Below are positions 9,901 through 18,190 of a stretch of DNA of 20,026 nt, piece by piece. The DNA is from Asterionellopsis glacialis. Its lineage: Eukaryota > Bacillariophyta > Plagiogrammaphyceae > Rhaphoneidales > Asterionellopsidaceae. The stretch is taken from the NCBI GenBank assembly GCA_014885115.2, contig WKLE02006677.1, positions 1 through 20,026 of the forward strand, in the 5' to 3' direction. The notes below the pieces were generated by a model. That model ran no database searches. It was not told the origin of the DNA and saw only the letters and a list, made by a program, of their open reading frames with translations. A program made the translations under genes and the position numbers. Positions within the stretch are counted from its first letter, which is position 1. The number at the start of each line of letters is the position of its first letter.

Positions 9901-11580
9901 GAAGATTTGAATCGTATCAAAAAGGCTCCGTATGTGGAAATGCCTGATGTGACAGATGGACAAAACATGGCTATAGCTGGTGCGGAAGCATGGGATGCAC
10001 ATCTTCGACGGAACGATTCCTTAGTGATGGACACATTCTATGGGCAATTTAAGAGTACTTGTGTATGTCCCAAGTGCAACCGTGTGTCAGTATCCTTCGA
10101 TGCCTTCAATCATATTAGCTTAGAGATTCCTCAACAGCAGAATATGACACGACCATTGCAATTTTTGTTTGTTCCCTCGGCGTCAGTAGCTTTAGCATCC
10201 AAGGGGGGTTCCTCTCTCCCGCCACCTACTAGGTATGGAGTGACAGTTCGCCGAAATGAATTTATAGGAGATGCACGTCGTGCCCTATCAGAACTTTGTC
10301 GGGTGCCACCGAATAAGTTGGCTATATGTGATGTGTACGAACATGCAATCTACGAAATTCTACAAGATGGAAAACCAATTTCAACGATCCGTCCCGGAGA
10401 TATTTTGGTAGCTTTTGAAGTTGATGCTTACACCAATACTACCATTCATGCAATTGCTACGAATATTAAAAAGTACGATGGAACGCCTGAAAATGATGCA
10501 ACTGAGAAAGAGTTGAAAGATAAAGACGACCCTGTCGACAGGCTGGCGTTTGGGTATCCCTTTCTAACGTCCTTTCACGCAGGTTATAGTTGTAAGCAGG
10601 TTTACGATCACCTTTGGAATCAAGTTCGATTGATGGTAGGATACCAGCAAACGTCCAAGAAAAAATCCCACAAGAAAGCTTTTGAAAAGCGTTTGCGAAA
10701 TGCTCTTCACGTAAGAGTTGTGGACAATTCTGGAAAACCCCGTCCGTTGTTTTCCTGCAAACAGTTGCAAAAAAATGGTCCAGCTAAGGTTGACCCAGAT
10801 AATGATGGTGGTAGTCTTTCAGCCATTCTCCCGTCTACTTCGAATGAAAAAATCGCAGAGTACCTGGGCAAAGATTGTACCGAACAATTCCTTTTCATCC
10901 ATCTAGAATGGGACGATGAAGAAGAAGTTCAAGCCCAAAACGAAAGAGACGGAGAACAAGTAATTCCACTTGTCAATCCAGAACAATTTTTGTACTGTGT
11001 GGATCACCCGAGTTTGGCTGAAACCATTCAGAAACACAAGGGAGTAAATGCTTCCAAAGGGGTCTCTTTGGAGCAATGTTTTGACATGTTCACTAGACCC
11101 GAACGCTTGGATGAGAATAACAAATGGTATTGTTCAACTTGTAAAGAACATGTGAGAGCTATGAAAACCATGGAACTTTGGAGGTTACCCAATATCTTGG
11201 TAGTTCATTTGAAGCGCTTCGAATTCAAGCACTCCTTCCGACGGGACAAACTAGATACATTGGTAAACTTCCCTCTTGAGTCGTTGGATATGAGTAGGCA
11301 CTGTGCAAAGTCAAGAGAACAATCGCCGGAGGCCAGTGGGCAATTCACTTTCGTCGAAGATAGTCTTCCAGCGGTTTATGATCTATTCGGAGTTACAAAC
11401 CACTATGGTCGCATGGGATTTGGTCACTACACTGCGTTTGCTAGAAAATGGGATGAAGAAGGAATGTCTAGAGATTGGGCACTTTTTGATGATTCTAGTG
11501 TTCGAAGTGTAGGCGATGGTCAGGGTATCATTTCACCGGCAGCTTATGTTCTTTTCTACCGTAGGCGTGATTTTACGTAA
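6946..11580 (+). CDS. ubiquitin-specific protease with TPR clamp, DUSP and MYND zinc finger (USP4/15-UBP12 type)
   Basis: Intronless frame of 1544 residues; a cysteine deubiquitinase that removes ubiquitin from substrates. Residues 86-230 read as a TPR module interrupted by a charged insert (~120-177). The five residues of the EEVD-binding carboxylate clamp are present as K93, N97, N190, K220 and R224. A DUSP domain (~488-735) is split by Ser/Asp/Gln tracts: YFLLNWNWWKKW, then GPIDNGDLI at 604-612, then GYHYEILP and VWYGE. MYND finger: C795, C798, C807, C810, C816, C820, H828, C832. The USP catalytic core runs from ~876 to 1540: Cys box GLNNLGNTCFMNS (C885), His box GFGHYTAF (H1494), D1515, zinc knuckles C1041/C1044 and C1396/C1399. 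An internal ubiquitin-like insert (~1097-1160, ICDVYEHAIYEIL) is the mark of USP4/11/15. Start: first ATG of the frame; the low-complexity N-terminus leaves M21 or M49 possible. It converges on the selenoprotein gene. Confidence 0.93.
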   Translation: MPDADSNTNTHHPSDSSNTSMTPSPPETNSPTTTTTGEEELKIQSQQQMPSSVSTLSTSSRNKQKSSSTQLEQTTAAPSLTSNSSMEKAAQYKEYGNVYFASHKYTEARDSYRSGLQIVAQESGSIEAAGAATMMEHENNAKNNDTSITQEPKAHNSNNQEQKEEAKRPPEQQQAKQEEWNELEVALRSNLAIVLLRLEDFQNAQEECSLALKLEQSNPKVWYRRALAREGLFLLHGNSSSNNTVVEKDNVVKEQVERSIKATTKDDDDDKEVTKHNSTTAQQQQQQQRSLVESAMSDLSICLELFPDKLTKQQSKMKAAAQEALERCTLSLEQLNQKKEESKEGKEKEVLSLATSEEPVVNSPCSTNLENSLETEAHVTVSTANTKNTTSVPPSHLSPNNTATPTNTANPTSITTATTATDDMTQQHNDTKGPPSPSQQRQDVIRLLMSRQMQAEQQQQQQQQQSGSTQGIPKEDQQHQSRYVALDGEAYFLLNWNWWKKWCHHVDFFYTCEEEEKESSASLSHTASSTPPPNDKDKFIGKRQRGILRYLPPGASIPTTTLKKRKKNNASSSSSSSADNSDDDDNSSTSSSSSLDSDHDDLVGPIDNGDLIFSAKSSLSSSSSHLDNNDALLRQWGNHNILRVDSCIVSSTTNTTDCEDDSQKDSIKKKDESSSGSSPQHQQQQQQQQHLAPSLRPNLVRGYHYEILPREVYNALRVWYGEVTPSICRRSVSKLRHTNNSAHVDEQGHENTVVVYDADEIILPLYYNNNNTGDRAEGVATATSSSAVNPMKRFCGACGAPDSKARCTRCLAVHYCDRTCQESHWTYHKGICKKIAAERQKNKSNNNNKNHGGGDLYQSVAKHGHMHSHNPSWGRVGLNNLGNTCFMNSAVQCLSHSTPLTRYFLSNKFKADLNATNPLGTGGKLANAYQAAMKDIWMMDSGGKKHTCISPTTLKRAIAMFAPRFAGCSQHDTQEFLAYLLDGLHEDLNRIKKAPYVEMPDVTDGQNMAIAGAEAWDAHLRRNDSLVMDTFYGQFKSTCVCPKCNRVSVSFDAFNHISLEIPQQQNMTRPLQFLFVPSASVALASKGGSSLPPPTRYGVTVRRNEFIGDARRALSELCRVPPNKLAICDVYEHAIYEILQDGKPISTIRPGDILVAFEVDAYTNTTIHAIATNIKKYDGTPENDATEKELKDKDDPVDRLAFGYPFLTSFHAGYSCKQVYDHLWNQVRLMVGYQQTSKKKSHKKAFEKRLRNALHVRVVDNSGKPRPLFSCKQLQKNGPAKVDPDNDGGSLSAILPSTSNEKIAEYLGKDCTEQFLFIHLEWDDEEEVQAQNERDGEQVIPLVNPEQFLYCVDHPSLAETIQKHKGVNASKGVSLEQCFDMFTRPERLDENNKWYCSTCKEHVRAMKTMELWRLPNILVVHLKRFEFKHSFRRDKLDTLVNFPLESLDMSRHCAKSREQSPEASGQFTFVEDSLPAVYDLFGVTNHYGRMGFGHYTAFARKWDEEGMSRDWALFDDSSVRSVGDGQGIISPAAYVLFYRRRDFT
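8314..8340 (+). repeat. CAG/CAA polyglutamine tract in the protease gene
   Basis: Nine Gln codons (residues 457-465) with mixed CAG and CAA. Two shorter tracts lie in the same gene at 7789-7809 (seven Gln) and 8989-9012 (eight Gln), with Ser runs around 8655-8682 and 8713-8730 and an Asp run around 8689-8700. All fall in linkers or inserts rather than in the catalytic core, so length changes should be tolerated. Confidence 0.9.
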
Positions 11581-12285
11581 GAAAAAACCTTTCCTTTTTG
11601 TTGAAAAACACGCGAGAAGGATTTAATAGAGAAACATGCGTCGCTCTAGAGGTATGGCAAAATGAGTGTGATTCTCTTAAATGTTTGAACAATGACATCA
11701 TCCGTCATATCATATAGCACGAAGAAAAGTTGACTGTATGAAATGCTAAGTATTTCTAGTTCATGCCTTTTCAATTAGCGAGCGGTTGTTCCCCTTTTGG
11801 GACCAGAAAATGCCTCGACAACATCTGAGACACTAGGTATAATAATAGCGCGGACAAAATCAAAGTTGGCAGGTAATAAAGTTTAGGACCGATACTTATT
11901 TCACAGAAAACTGCTGTGGGTAAAAGATATAGTCTCTGGTGGGCTAAACATAGGATTCATCACCACCACCTTGTTTAAATCTTCAACAATCGTAATAAAA
12001 ACATATCATTAGCAGTCAAGAGATTTGTGAAACATGGCTTGTACCTACAGCCGAAACCAGAATGTTGCTTTATGGTCTCCATTATGATGTCACGATATAT
12101 TCATTTTATTTTATCACAAATGGATACTAAGTTTGGGCAAGAGTCGAAAGCTTTTTTCAGGTATTTGTCGCGGCTCTACCTGTTTAGAACCATCATTCCA
12201 AATCTCTTCATTCAAGCTTTTCTGGGGGCGGGGTCCACCAACTCTGCCACATACTAATCAATGCTCCATTTAACTTAGGAGACTA
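11581..12285. other. convergent 3' spacer
   Basis: This 0.7 kb spacer separates the stop of the plus-strand protease from the stop of the minus-strand selenoprotein and so holds both 3' UTRs. No gene is supported here. A compact hairpin with a TCCC/GGGG stem and four-base loop lies near 11790-11803. A larger nested hairpin at 12147-12220 is listed separately. Any SECIS element for the selenoprotein should be in this spacer, read on the minus strand. Confidence 0.7.
12147..12220 (-). promoter_or_regulatory. nested 3' UTR hairpin with SECIS-like parts (weak candidate)
   Basis: Read on minus, three nested helices can form: AAAGCTT (12220-12214) with AAGCTTT (12153-12147), ATTTG (12203-12199) with CAAAT (12167-12163), and GGTTCT (12191-12186) with AGAGCC (12177-12172, one G-U pair). 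The inner internal loop carries ATGA (12196-12193) facing CGAC (12170-12167), as in a SECIS quartet, and the apical loop begins AAA. It lies 66 bases after the selenoprotein stop, a sensible place. Against it: only seven bases separate ATGA from the AAA, where canonical SECIS elements have about 11-13, and the helices are short. Treat as a candidate for folding, not as an identified SECIS. Confidence 0.25.
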
Positions 12286-13017
12286 TTATTCTTCCTTGAT
12301 AGCATTGACTGCTGCAAGTATATCATCAGTTTCCAAATCTGAACCAGTTTCTTCAAGGTAAGCATATTTTGCTGAACCATCATTGCCAAAGAGAATGAAA
12401 CCACCTTGAATCAATCCCTCTCCTTTCATATTCCCTTGAACGTTCTTTTCTTTCATACGTCTTCCGACTTCCTTGAAACCTTTCCAGAGTTTGATTGGAT
12501 TCCACGTACCAAGTTTTAATTTACGATTTCCCAAGGCTTCGTAAAAAACTTTGTCTTCATCTCGATACAGTGGATGGGGATAGTAATCATTGTAAAATTC
12601 CAAAAGACCCTCATCATCTACTGCTGTTTCCTTAATTATACCAAAAAGACCAAATCCAGATAACGGATCGTCTTCTCTTGCCGCGAGACTACTTAGCGTT
12701 TGGCCAAGCTCGCGGCATAGGGCTCATCCTGGTCGACGAACGACAAAGGCAAGACTCCCATGATTTCCGCAATGATTCGATATCATATCAGATGCCATAC
12801 ATTCTTTGATCTCAGATACATCGTCTTGTGCCAAATCTAATTGAATCATCTTGGCAGATGCAAAGTTTGATGTCTTCTGTAGAGCGTTCGGTAACGCCAT
12901 TCGGTCAGGAACTCTACCCGACGAGGACGTTGACATTGCAGCTGCTGTACTAAAAGTAGATCTGAAAGCTGTGGATGTTGCAATGACAGCAAAGACCTTT
13001 CGACCATGAAGTATCAT
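12286..13017 (-). CDS. SelU: selenoprotein U (SelU / PRXL2-like thioredoxin-fold protein), Sec at residue 98
   Basis: A single frame of 243 residues is continuous from ATG 13017 to TAA 12286 if the in-frame TGA at 12724-12726 is read as selenocysteine. The context is RRPG-U-ALCREL, which matches the RRPG(U/C)xxCRE active site of the SelU/PRXL2A (FAM213) family, where fish proteins have Sec and human has Cys; this gives U98-A-L-C101. Downstream family features continue: FGLFGIIKE, PLYRDEDKVFYEALGNRKL and GEGLIQGGFILFG. The fold is peroxiredoxin/thioredoxin-like and a redox role is likely; the substrate is not known. The start sits in GCCACCATG, with an in-frame stop 27 bases upstream. The N-terminus (VFAVIATSTAFRSTF) could be an organelle or secretory presequence, perhaps plastid by its STAF motif, but this is uncertain. 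Standard translation splits the gene into 97- and 105-residue pieces. Confidence 0.9.
12724..12726 (-). other. UGA selenocysteine codon
   Basis: TGA sits exactly at the first position of the family's CxxC-type redox motif. The frame before it (ends GSLAFVVRRPG) and after it (starts ALCRELGQTLSSLAAR) are both clearly coding and in the same phase for 145 codons to the true stop. A random nonsense mutation at that one codon, with the rest intact, is much less likely than recoding. Confidence 0.88.
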
Positions 13018-13216
13018 GGTGGCACCGCTCTCTATAAGTCTTCAGGTACACTCGATGGAGAACAGCTCGCTGCTATAAAGAAGTCGTTTGCAATCACAGC
13101 AAGCAAGAGGCAAGGTTAGAAAGAACAAAAATGGAATAGGCTGTCACCGCTAGAGAGTAGCAGACGTACCTCGAAAAAGATACCCTCTCCCGAGCAAAAG
13201 AGGACAAAAGTTGTCC

Positions 13217-13222
13217 ACGTCA
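13217..13222 (-). promoter_or_regulatory. ACGTCA/TGACGT bZIP-type box upstream of SelU
   Basis: On the gene's strand this reads GCTGACGTGG, about 200 bases upstream of the ATG. TGACGT/ACGTCA is the core of the CO2/cAMP-responsive elements described in the diatom Phaeodactylum and a general bZIP site. A six-base match alone is weak evidence. Confidence 0.3.
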
Positions 13223-13302
13223 GCAAACAACTGAAATCGTACCTATATGACCGTTTTTGAACGGTCTCCTCACGCATGTACCGGTGCGTTCAACTAGTAG
13301 AC

Positions 13303-13308
13303 ACGTCA
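13303..13308 (-). promoter_or_regulatory. second ACGTCA/TGACGT box upstream of SelU
   Basis: On the gene's strand this reads TGTGACGTGT, about 286 bases upstream of the ATG and 86 bases from the first copy. Two copies in 361 bases is suggestive but not compelling. Confidence 0.3.
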
Positions 13309-13378
13309 CAATTTTGTAAAGTAATGAAAATATTTAGGAAAAACGACAAGTCTACACAAATATATTATACTAGAGGTA

Positions 13379-13393
13379 CTCTACATCACAAAA
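13379..13393 (+). repeat. left terminal inverted repeat (candidate)
   Basis: CTCTACATCACAAAA directly follows TA. It matches the right end, read inward, at 9 of the first 10 bases plus a shifted CAAAA. Confidence 0.45.
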
Positions 13394-13464
13394 TCTTTTT
13401 TTAAAATTGGGGAAAAAGGCAACTGACAATGACCGTCGGCACCGTAAAAATCCGACGAACTATT

Positions 13465-15434
13465 CTAGAAGCCCAAACTCATCTCATCATCACTACAATC
13501 ATCCAGGTTAACTGCCTCTTCATTGTTGGTGTTGTCATTGCTGTGTTCATCGTTATCCAAACTCAAGTCAATAAGTGTGACATCTCTGAATAATTTTCCT
13601 CTTTTCTGTTCAACCTTGTTGTTGCCACCGTCGTCATCCAAAATGCATCTCATTACAACTCATAACCTTCTGTGAAAGTTCTTGAAGGCCTGTCTGTTTA
13701 AATTTTGATCCCAAGCATCCTCCACACTTTTAGCCAAGGCATCATGTTGACATATCTCCTCATGTAGTGCTCTCTTTCAACTGCAGCCTGCATGCTCATC
13801 CACACTCCAAGGTCAAGCATGTTCATTTCTGGAGAAAGTGGAACCTGCCAAATTATGTCTACATTGTACTCTGTTGACTGATTTGTGTACTCTTACTTCT
13901 ATTGCTTCCAAAGTGCCATGTCCCCCAGCGTTGTCCATTACTAGATATATTTTTCCTAGTTTGGTACCCAATGAAACTTCTCCCTCAATGCTTGTCATAT
14001 TTGTGGAATGCATTCTAACATAAAATTGGAATCAAAGCTTGCATCTTTGTTTATCTCATCATTTTTTTAAATCATCACACACATAATTACCTTATCAAAT
14101 TGATGGCAATCTGCTCACCCTCTTTGTTTGTTCTCATTCCCAAACTGTCAAAGGCTTGGTCATCTTTTTAGTTCTTTATGGTTTGCTTTCCTGTCACTGT
14201 ATAAGTTTCAAAATAAAAGTAAGTCTCTCTCCTACAAATTCATCCAAGTTGTACTTTTCAATCACTTGCTCTCTCAAGTTGTTCACTCTTATTGCAGGTT
14301 CCTCAGTCACAAATGTACGCCACTCCCCTTTTGATAACTGTCCATTTGCCTCGAGGTGAATACTAAATCTTGTGTTCCTTGATGCACATGTCACTCTCTT
14401 TCTTCTACTTACCCTTTTCAGAAATATTCTTCCTTCAAAATCATGTTCATTCACAGGACATGCCACAACACCAAGGTACATAACTTTTATGGGATAATGC
14501 CGGCTTCTAATTTGGGGACAGTTGAAGTAGGAATTTGACAATCATCCTCAAGCCCAGCCACTTTTGGAAGCACCTTCGTTGTCCTTCTTCTGCTAGTTGT
14601 GTAGAACCATTTTTTGTCCAGGAAAGCAACAGGAATTTAAGGGTTAGCTAGTTTGTCAAAGTCTGCCCTAACCCACTCCATGCACTTCCTTTTGTGATTG
14701 TCTGTCAGAAGTGTTTTTTCAATGCTGCTGACTTGTTTCCCTCCCATTTTTTTAACCATTTTGTCAAGTGCCATCTATTCAGAGATAAGGTTGGTCTGTC
14801 TGCACCAGGTTCTCCACTTCTTATGTTCATGACCTCTGCAAGCATTTGAAAATTCTCCAATCTGCCACGTTTGCTTTGGGCATACCTAAACAATTCCAAG
14901 ATGTATCCAGCATGGTGAGTAGCTTCTATGCTGTCCACATAACTTTTCTCAAACAAAAAGAAGGTGAGAGTGTATCCAAACTTTCTCCTGAGAGGATTGC
15001 TCTGTTGAGCATTCCATACCAAGCAGGCATCTGTGTGCTTCCTAGTGGCTTACAATATTCAAAATTGTAGGCCACTTGAGGACATGAAGCCTTTGCAATT
15101 TTTAATCTTTGCTTATTTGTTAAGACTGGATCTCTCCAGCCCCAAAGAATTGCAGTATGAATACACATGTACCTAGCCCTCTCATTTGCCTGTTTGTCTG
15201 TATTGTCAACCTGTATCAAAGTTAATATACAGGAAGAAGGGGTCAGAGATGATTGAAAACAAAAAAATGGAAATCACATGACAACTCACCAGCATTTGTT
15301 CTTGAAAGCCTAAACCTTCTATTTAGATCCAACACCAGAGCAAACCTTATTTGTTGCTCAATGTAATATATGGCAACCTCATTCATGTCAGCATCATTAG
15401 CTGTATTGTTGATATTAGCATTGTCATGGGTCAA
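13465..15434 (-). pseudogene. DDE transposase pseudogene (Tc1/mariner-like, DD~40D)
   Basis: Read on minus, several frames join into one transposase. In order: ~15434-15291 (ends RFRLSRTNA); ~15210-14930 (VDNTDKQANERARY, ILWGWRDP); ~15020-14715 with a helix-turn-helix-like piece (RPTLSLNRWHLTKWLKKW); LLTDNHKRKCMEWVRADF; the first catalytic Asp in AFLDKKWFYTTSRRR (GAC at 14616-14618); YPIKVMYLGVVACP from ~14490; the second Asp in YLVMDNAGGHGT (13933-13935); the third in SPEMNMLDLGVW (13812-13814); ALAKSVEDAWDQN; and a C-terminal ILDDDGGNNKVEQKRGKLF with an acidic tail to the TAG at 13465. Frameshifts fall near 14712, 14543, 13890 and 13755, with in-frame stops at 14637-14639, 14191-14193 and 13660-13662. 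The enzyme would have cut and pasted the element; this copy cannot. No single intact product exists. Confidence 0.85.
15211..15289 (-). other. candidate intron in the transposase pseudogene
   Basis: Read on minus, GTGAGT (15289-15284) follows exon-like sequence ending RLSRTNA, and TTGATACAG ends at 15211 just before sequence reading VDNTDKQANERARY. The 79-base length and splice signals fit a diatom intron. The flanking frames disagree by one base, which fits the other indels in this dead gene but leaves the call open. Confidence 0.45.
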
Positions 15435-15446
15435 ACAGTCAAACAG

Positions 15447-16125
15447 TCATCTGTTCCTAATTTTTTCACCAGCTGCTCTGATGTCTGCTGAAATTTGATA
15501 CCATATTTTGTTGACAAGAGTCCTGGAGAGCATGTGGTCAAGCCTGTTGGAAAACAATTTATATTGAACAAGAGGAGATCTAAAAAGAGGTGTGTCAATA
15601 CAAAAGAAATCAAGTCTGCTTCTTTGACCTGTATTGCCTCTTGGACAAACAGTAGTTTGTTTGAGACAACAGGATTCAGAAGACAGAAGAGTAGCCACTT
15701 CCTCCCACTGTGAGGGACTATTTTGACATCCTTCACCACAGAACACACACTGAAGGTTACAAGACCCACCTGAACAAGTAGTGGAAGGATTCAATGCCTG
15801 TGGAGTTGGTGATGTCAAAGTAGGAACCATCAGACAGCAAAATTTGGTACCAGTAGTTTCTTTTTGCTTTCAAAAAATTGCCTTAAGAATTCTTGTCACC
15901 GCTTGAGAAAAATCTTGTTTTGTTTGGACCCCAGGCAAGGTTGGGTTCATGGATGCAATCCCCTGCTGCCTTTTGATGCAGTCCAAGAAGTAGGAAGGAC
16001 TGGAGGAGGTCAACAACTGTCAGGATTGCACCATTATCGTCCGATACAATTTTGGTGATTTTGGCAATGTAACAGTACATAATGAAGCTACAGAGAAAAG
16101 AACTCCCTCCAGGAATCGCTGGCAA
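15447..16125 (-). pseudogene. unrecognised coding remnant upstream of the transposase
   Basis: Two minus-strand open stretches lie here: 15830-15447, with a Cys-rich N-terminal part (CSGGSCNLQCVFCGEGC) and a tail ending QISADIRAAGEKIRNR, and 16125-15883, containing KITKIVSDDNGAILTVVDLL. They are in line with the transposase and may be its N-terminal exons or an accessory domain. A zinc-binding role for the Cys cluster is possible but not shown. I recognise no family, and plus-strand frames overlap part of the region, so strand and coding status are uncertain. Confidence 0.3.
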
Positions 16126-16740
16126 TGCACCCTTGATTCTTCAAGATCTCATGCATTTTATGACACCCTCCTGTAGAAAAGCCAAAAAACATACTAGGTT
16201 ATACGGGAGAAATTAACTTTTTTATGTATAATTTCATTTTTTAATATTATTCTTGATGAAATAAGCATGGTTTTGATAGCAACCCAAAAGTATTATTTTA
16301 TGATATTGTAAATTTAATGTAACTTACTTGTGTCTATCTTCCAATCAACCCACCACAAGAATCTTCATCACATATTTTGGGGGGCAGAGCGGGGGGGTGC
16401 AAAGTAGTTCTTTTGCCTTGTTTGCAGCAAACTAAAGCTACTGGACAAGGCTTGATAAAAACTCTGTTTACTTTCATAAAACATAAAAAGAAGGAAATGA
16501 TATACAAAGATCATAATTCATAACACAAACCATGCATTGCCAGGGGGGTTGTCTATTTTCACACTCTGTGTGGATTTACCCCACTACTCTTATTCCATAC
16601 AAAGGCTCTTTTAAACAGACTCCTGGCATATGCCAGATGTAGATTTACCCCTATGTGAATTCCTAGCTATTAGCCCCCATATGTTTACAAAATACCATCT
16701 CATCACCAATGACCTATAACATCATTACATTGGACATGTT
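16126..16740. other. internal divergent spacer of the transposon
   Basis: No open frame of note. A/T-rich blocks (16205-16330) and short G-runs (16379-16396) occur. The spacer lies between the two divergent pseudogenes and would hold their promoters, and perhaps first exons that I cannot place. Confidence 0.5.
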
Positions 16741-18080
16741 GTGGCTGGCCTAAATGTCCATGCCAAGATTTTGCAGTGTCCCCACCAATGTTTAAAATGT
16801 GTGTGTGTGTGTGGGGGGGGGGGCTCTCCAAATGACACACCAACTAACAATGAAGAACAAGAGAGTACAAGTTGTACTGAAGAGGATATATTACATGATA
16901 TATCTATTTTATTTCCTTATGTTGCTACAATTTCATTTAGATACTTTGCAAGAATGTGCATGGCTACCTTACTATATCATCTATCTCATCTAAAAAATGT
17001 TACTTCCAAAGTGTCACCCTTATCACAGACAATCTTGTTCCAAGAGGGTTGCTTTGAATGTACACTAGCAGCTGTCTACATGTATTATTTGTGGCAGGAT
17101 GATCATTCTCTTGAGATGTTAGACATCCCCCCTCATATAGAACTATATGCCAAACATTGTCAGTTACAGAATAGTCAAAAAGAAATCATAGCCTGCATTA
17201 ATAGGCAAGAAGAAAGAGATGAACATCTTGTCAAACGATTGTCAGAAAAAATTAATGAAGAATTGAATAAAAGAAGAATCAATGGTGATGAGCTTACCAT
17301 GGACTCAATTACAGAACATGTAATAAGGCCCATTAACTCATGACTTACATCTCTTGAAACTGCATTCACTCAAGAAAGAACAAGACCACTGCTACCACCA
17401 ATAGAAGAAGACCTACCAGGAGAACCATCACATCAAAATTTTTCTTCTAGCCAATGCCGCTCCTTTCATCATCTTGAACAAATGTGCAACAAGTTTGACA
17501 GTGCCTGTACAATTACAGGTGGCACTTGTCCACCATTACATGAACTGACTAGGTTGTACCACACAGCCCAAATGAAGGACATACTTCCTGTTAAAACAAC
17601 CACATCTGGTCAATCACAGTGTAGTGACCAATTAACTTGGGTCTGGACAGCAAGGTGTTAATGAAGAAGAAATAGACAAACAAACAGAATGACTTATTAG
17701 TGCAACAAGATGGAAATACACAGGCAGAAATGATGCTGTAGCCAGCAGCACCATAGCAACAAACAGCAATACTACCACAACAAATAACTGAGGTACAAGA
17801 GCAACATCAGGGAAACAATACAACTTTCGGGGATGCATTTGAGATGCCGGCATTGACACAAACAATGCTGGATCACATGCATGAAGTCAATTCTTTGATG
17901 GAAGAACAATCCGGACTCAAATCAGCAGAAGAAGCTGCTGTACATAGTCCTATAGGTGACACTGTAGACAATGATGGCAACCAGTTGATTGTGGGTGGTA
18001 CAAAAGCACAAGGTGCCCCCAATGCACAAAACAGAGGCTTCTTTGGTGCTCTCAACAACATGCTCGGGTTTTACATGTAA
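16741..18080 (+). pseudogene. second transposon gene, unknown family, decayed
   Basis: The frame from 16741 (GTG, no usable ATG, so the real 5' end is unknown) runs to a TGA at 17341-17343 and continues in the same frame (LTSLETAFTQERTRPLLPPI) to a TAA at 17659. Reading then passes through a second frame (QQGVNEEEIDKQTE) into a third (LLVQQDGNTQAEMML), crosses TAG at 17739 and 17754 in a Gln-rich stretch, and ends at TAA 18078-18080 after GFFGALNNMLGFYM. Visible features: a hydrophobic/aromatic part (~16880-17110, FPYVATISFRYFARM, CFECTLAAVYMYYLW), a charged helical part with coiled-coil character (RQEERDEHLVKRLSEKINEELNKRR is the region near 17200-17280), a Pro/Gln-rich linker and a conserved-looking C-terminus. 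No domain is recognised. Position opposite the transposase suggests an accessory protein of the element. Confidence 0.6.
16799..16823 (+). repeat. (TG)n followed by a G-run
   Basis: About seven TG units run straight into eleven G. The tract lies within the second transposon gene's frame (Cys-Val then Gly codons) and is a likely site of length slippage, so it may be part of the decay. Confidence 0.85.
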
Positions 18081-18190
18081 TTACATTGTCAAGCGAGTGT
18101 GTGTGTTTGTCGAGCTCGAGCAAGGAGTGTGTGTGAGTGCTGCCTTATTCGTCTTGGTGAAATAAAATAAATGGCGCGTGTATATTTAAT

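Larger units (their letters stand above)
13018..13378. other. upstream region of the selenoprotein gene
   Basis: This 361-base non-coding stretch lies between the selenoprotein start and the candidate transposon end. It contains two ACGTCA boxes (listed separately) and two perfect inverted repeats: GGACAA-AAG-TTGTCC (13202-13216) and GACCGTT-TTTG-AACGGTC (13249-13266). These are plausible factor-binding sites but no factor can be assigned. Confidence 0.5.

Noticed and set aside
12020..12120. ATGA and GTGA sites near GAGACCA/TGGTTTC pairing as a SECIS
   Set aside because: The quartet does not sit at the base of that helix and no facing GA is present at the right place.
12724..12726. TGA taken as a true stop, with two separate genes
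   Set aside because: The same phase stays open on both sides and the TGA sits at the conserved redox residue of the family; downstream family motifs continue to a later TAA.
15495..16058. Plus-strand open frames opposite the transposase upstream region
   Set aside because: They are short, stop-broken and give no recognisable protein; the minus strand is more coherent, though this remains unsettled.
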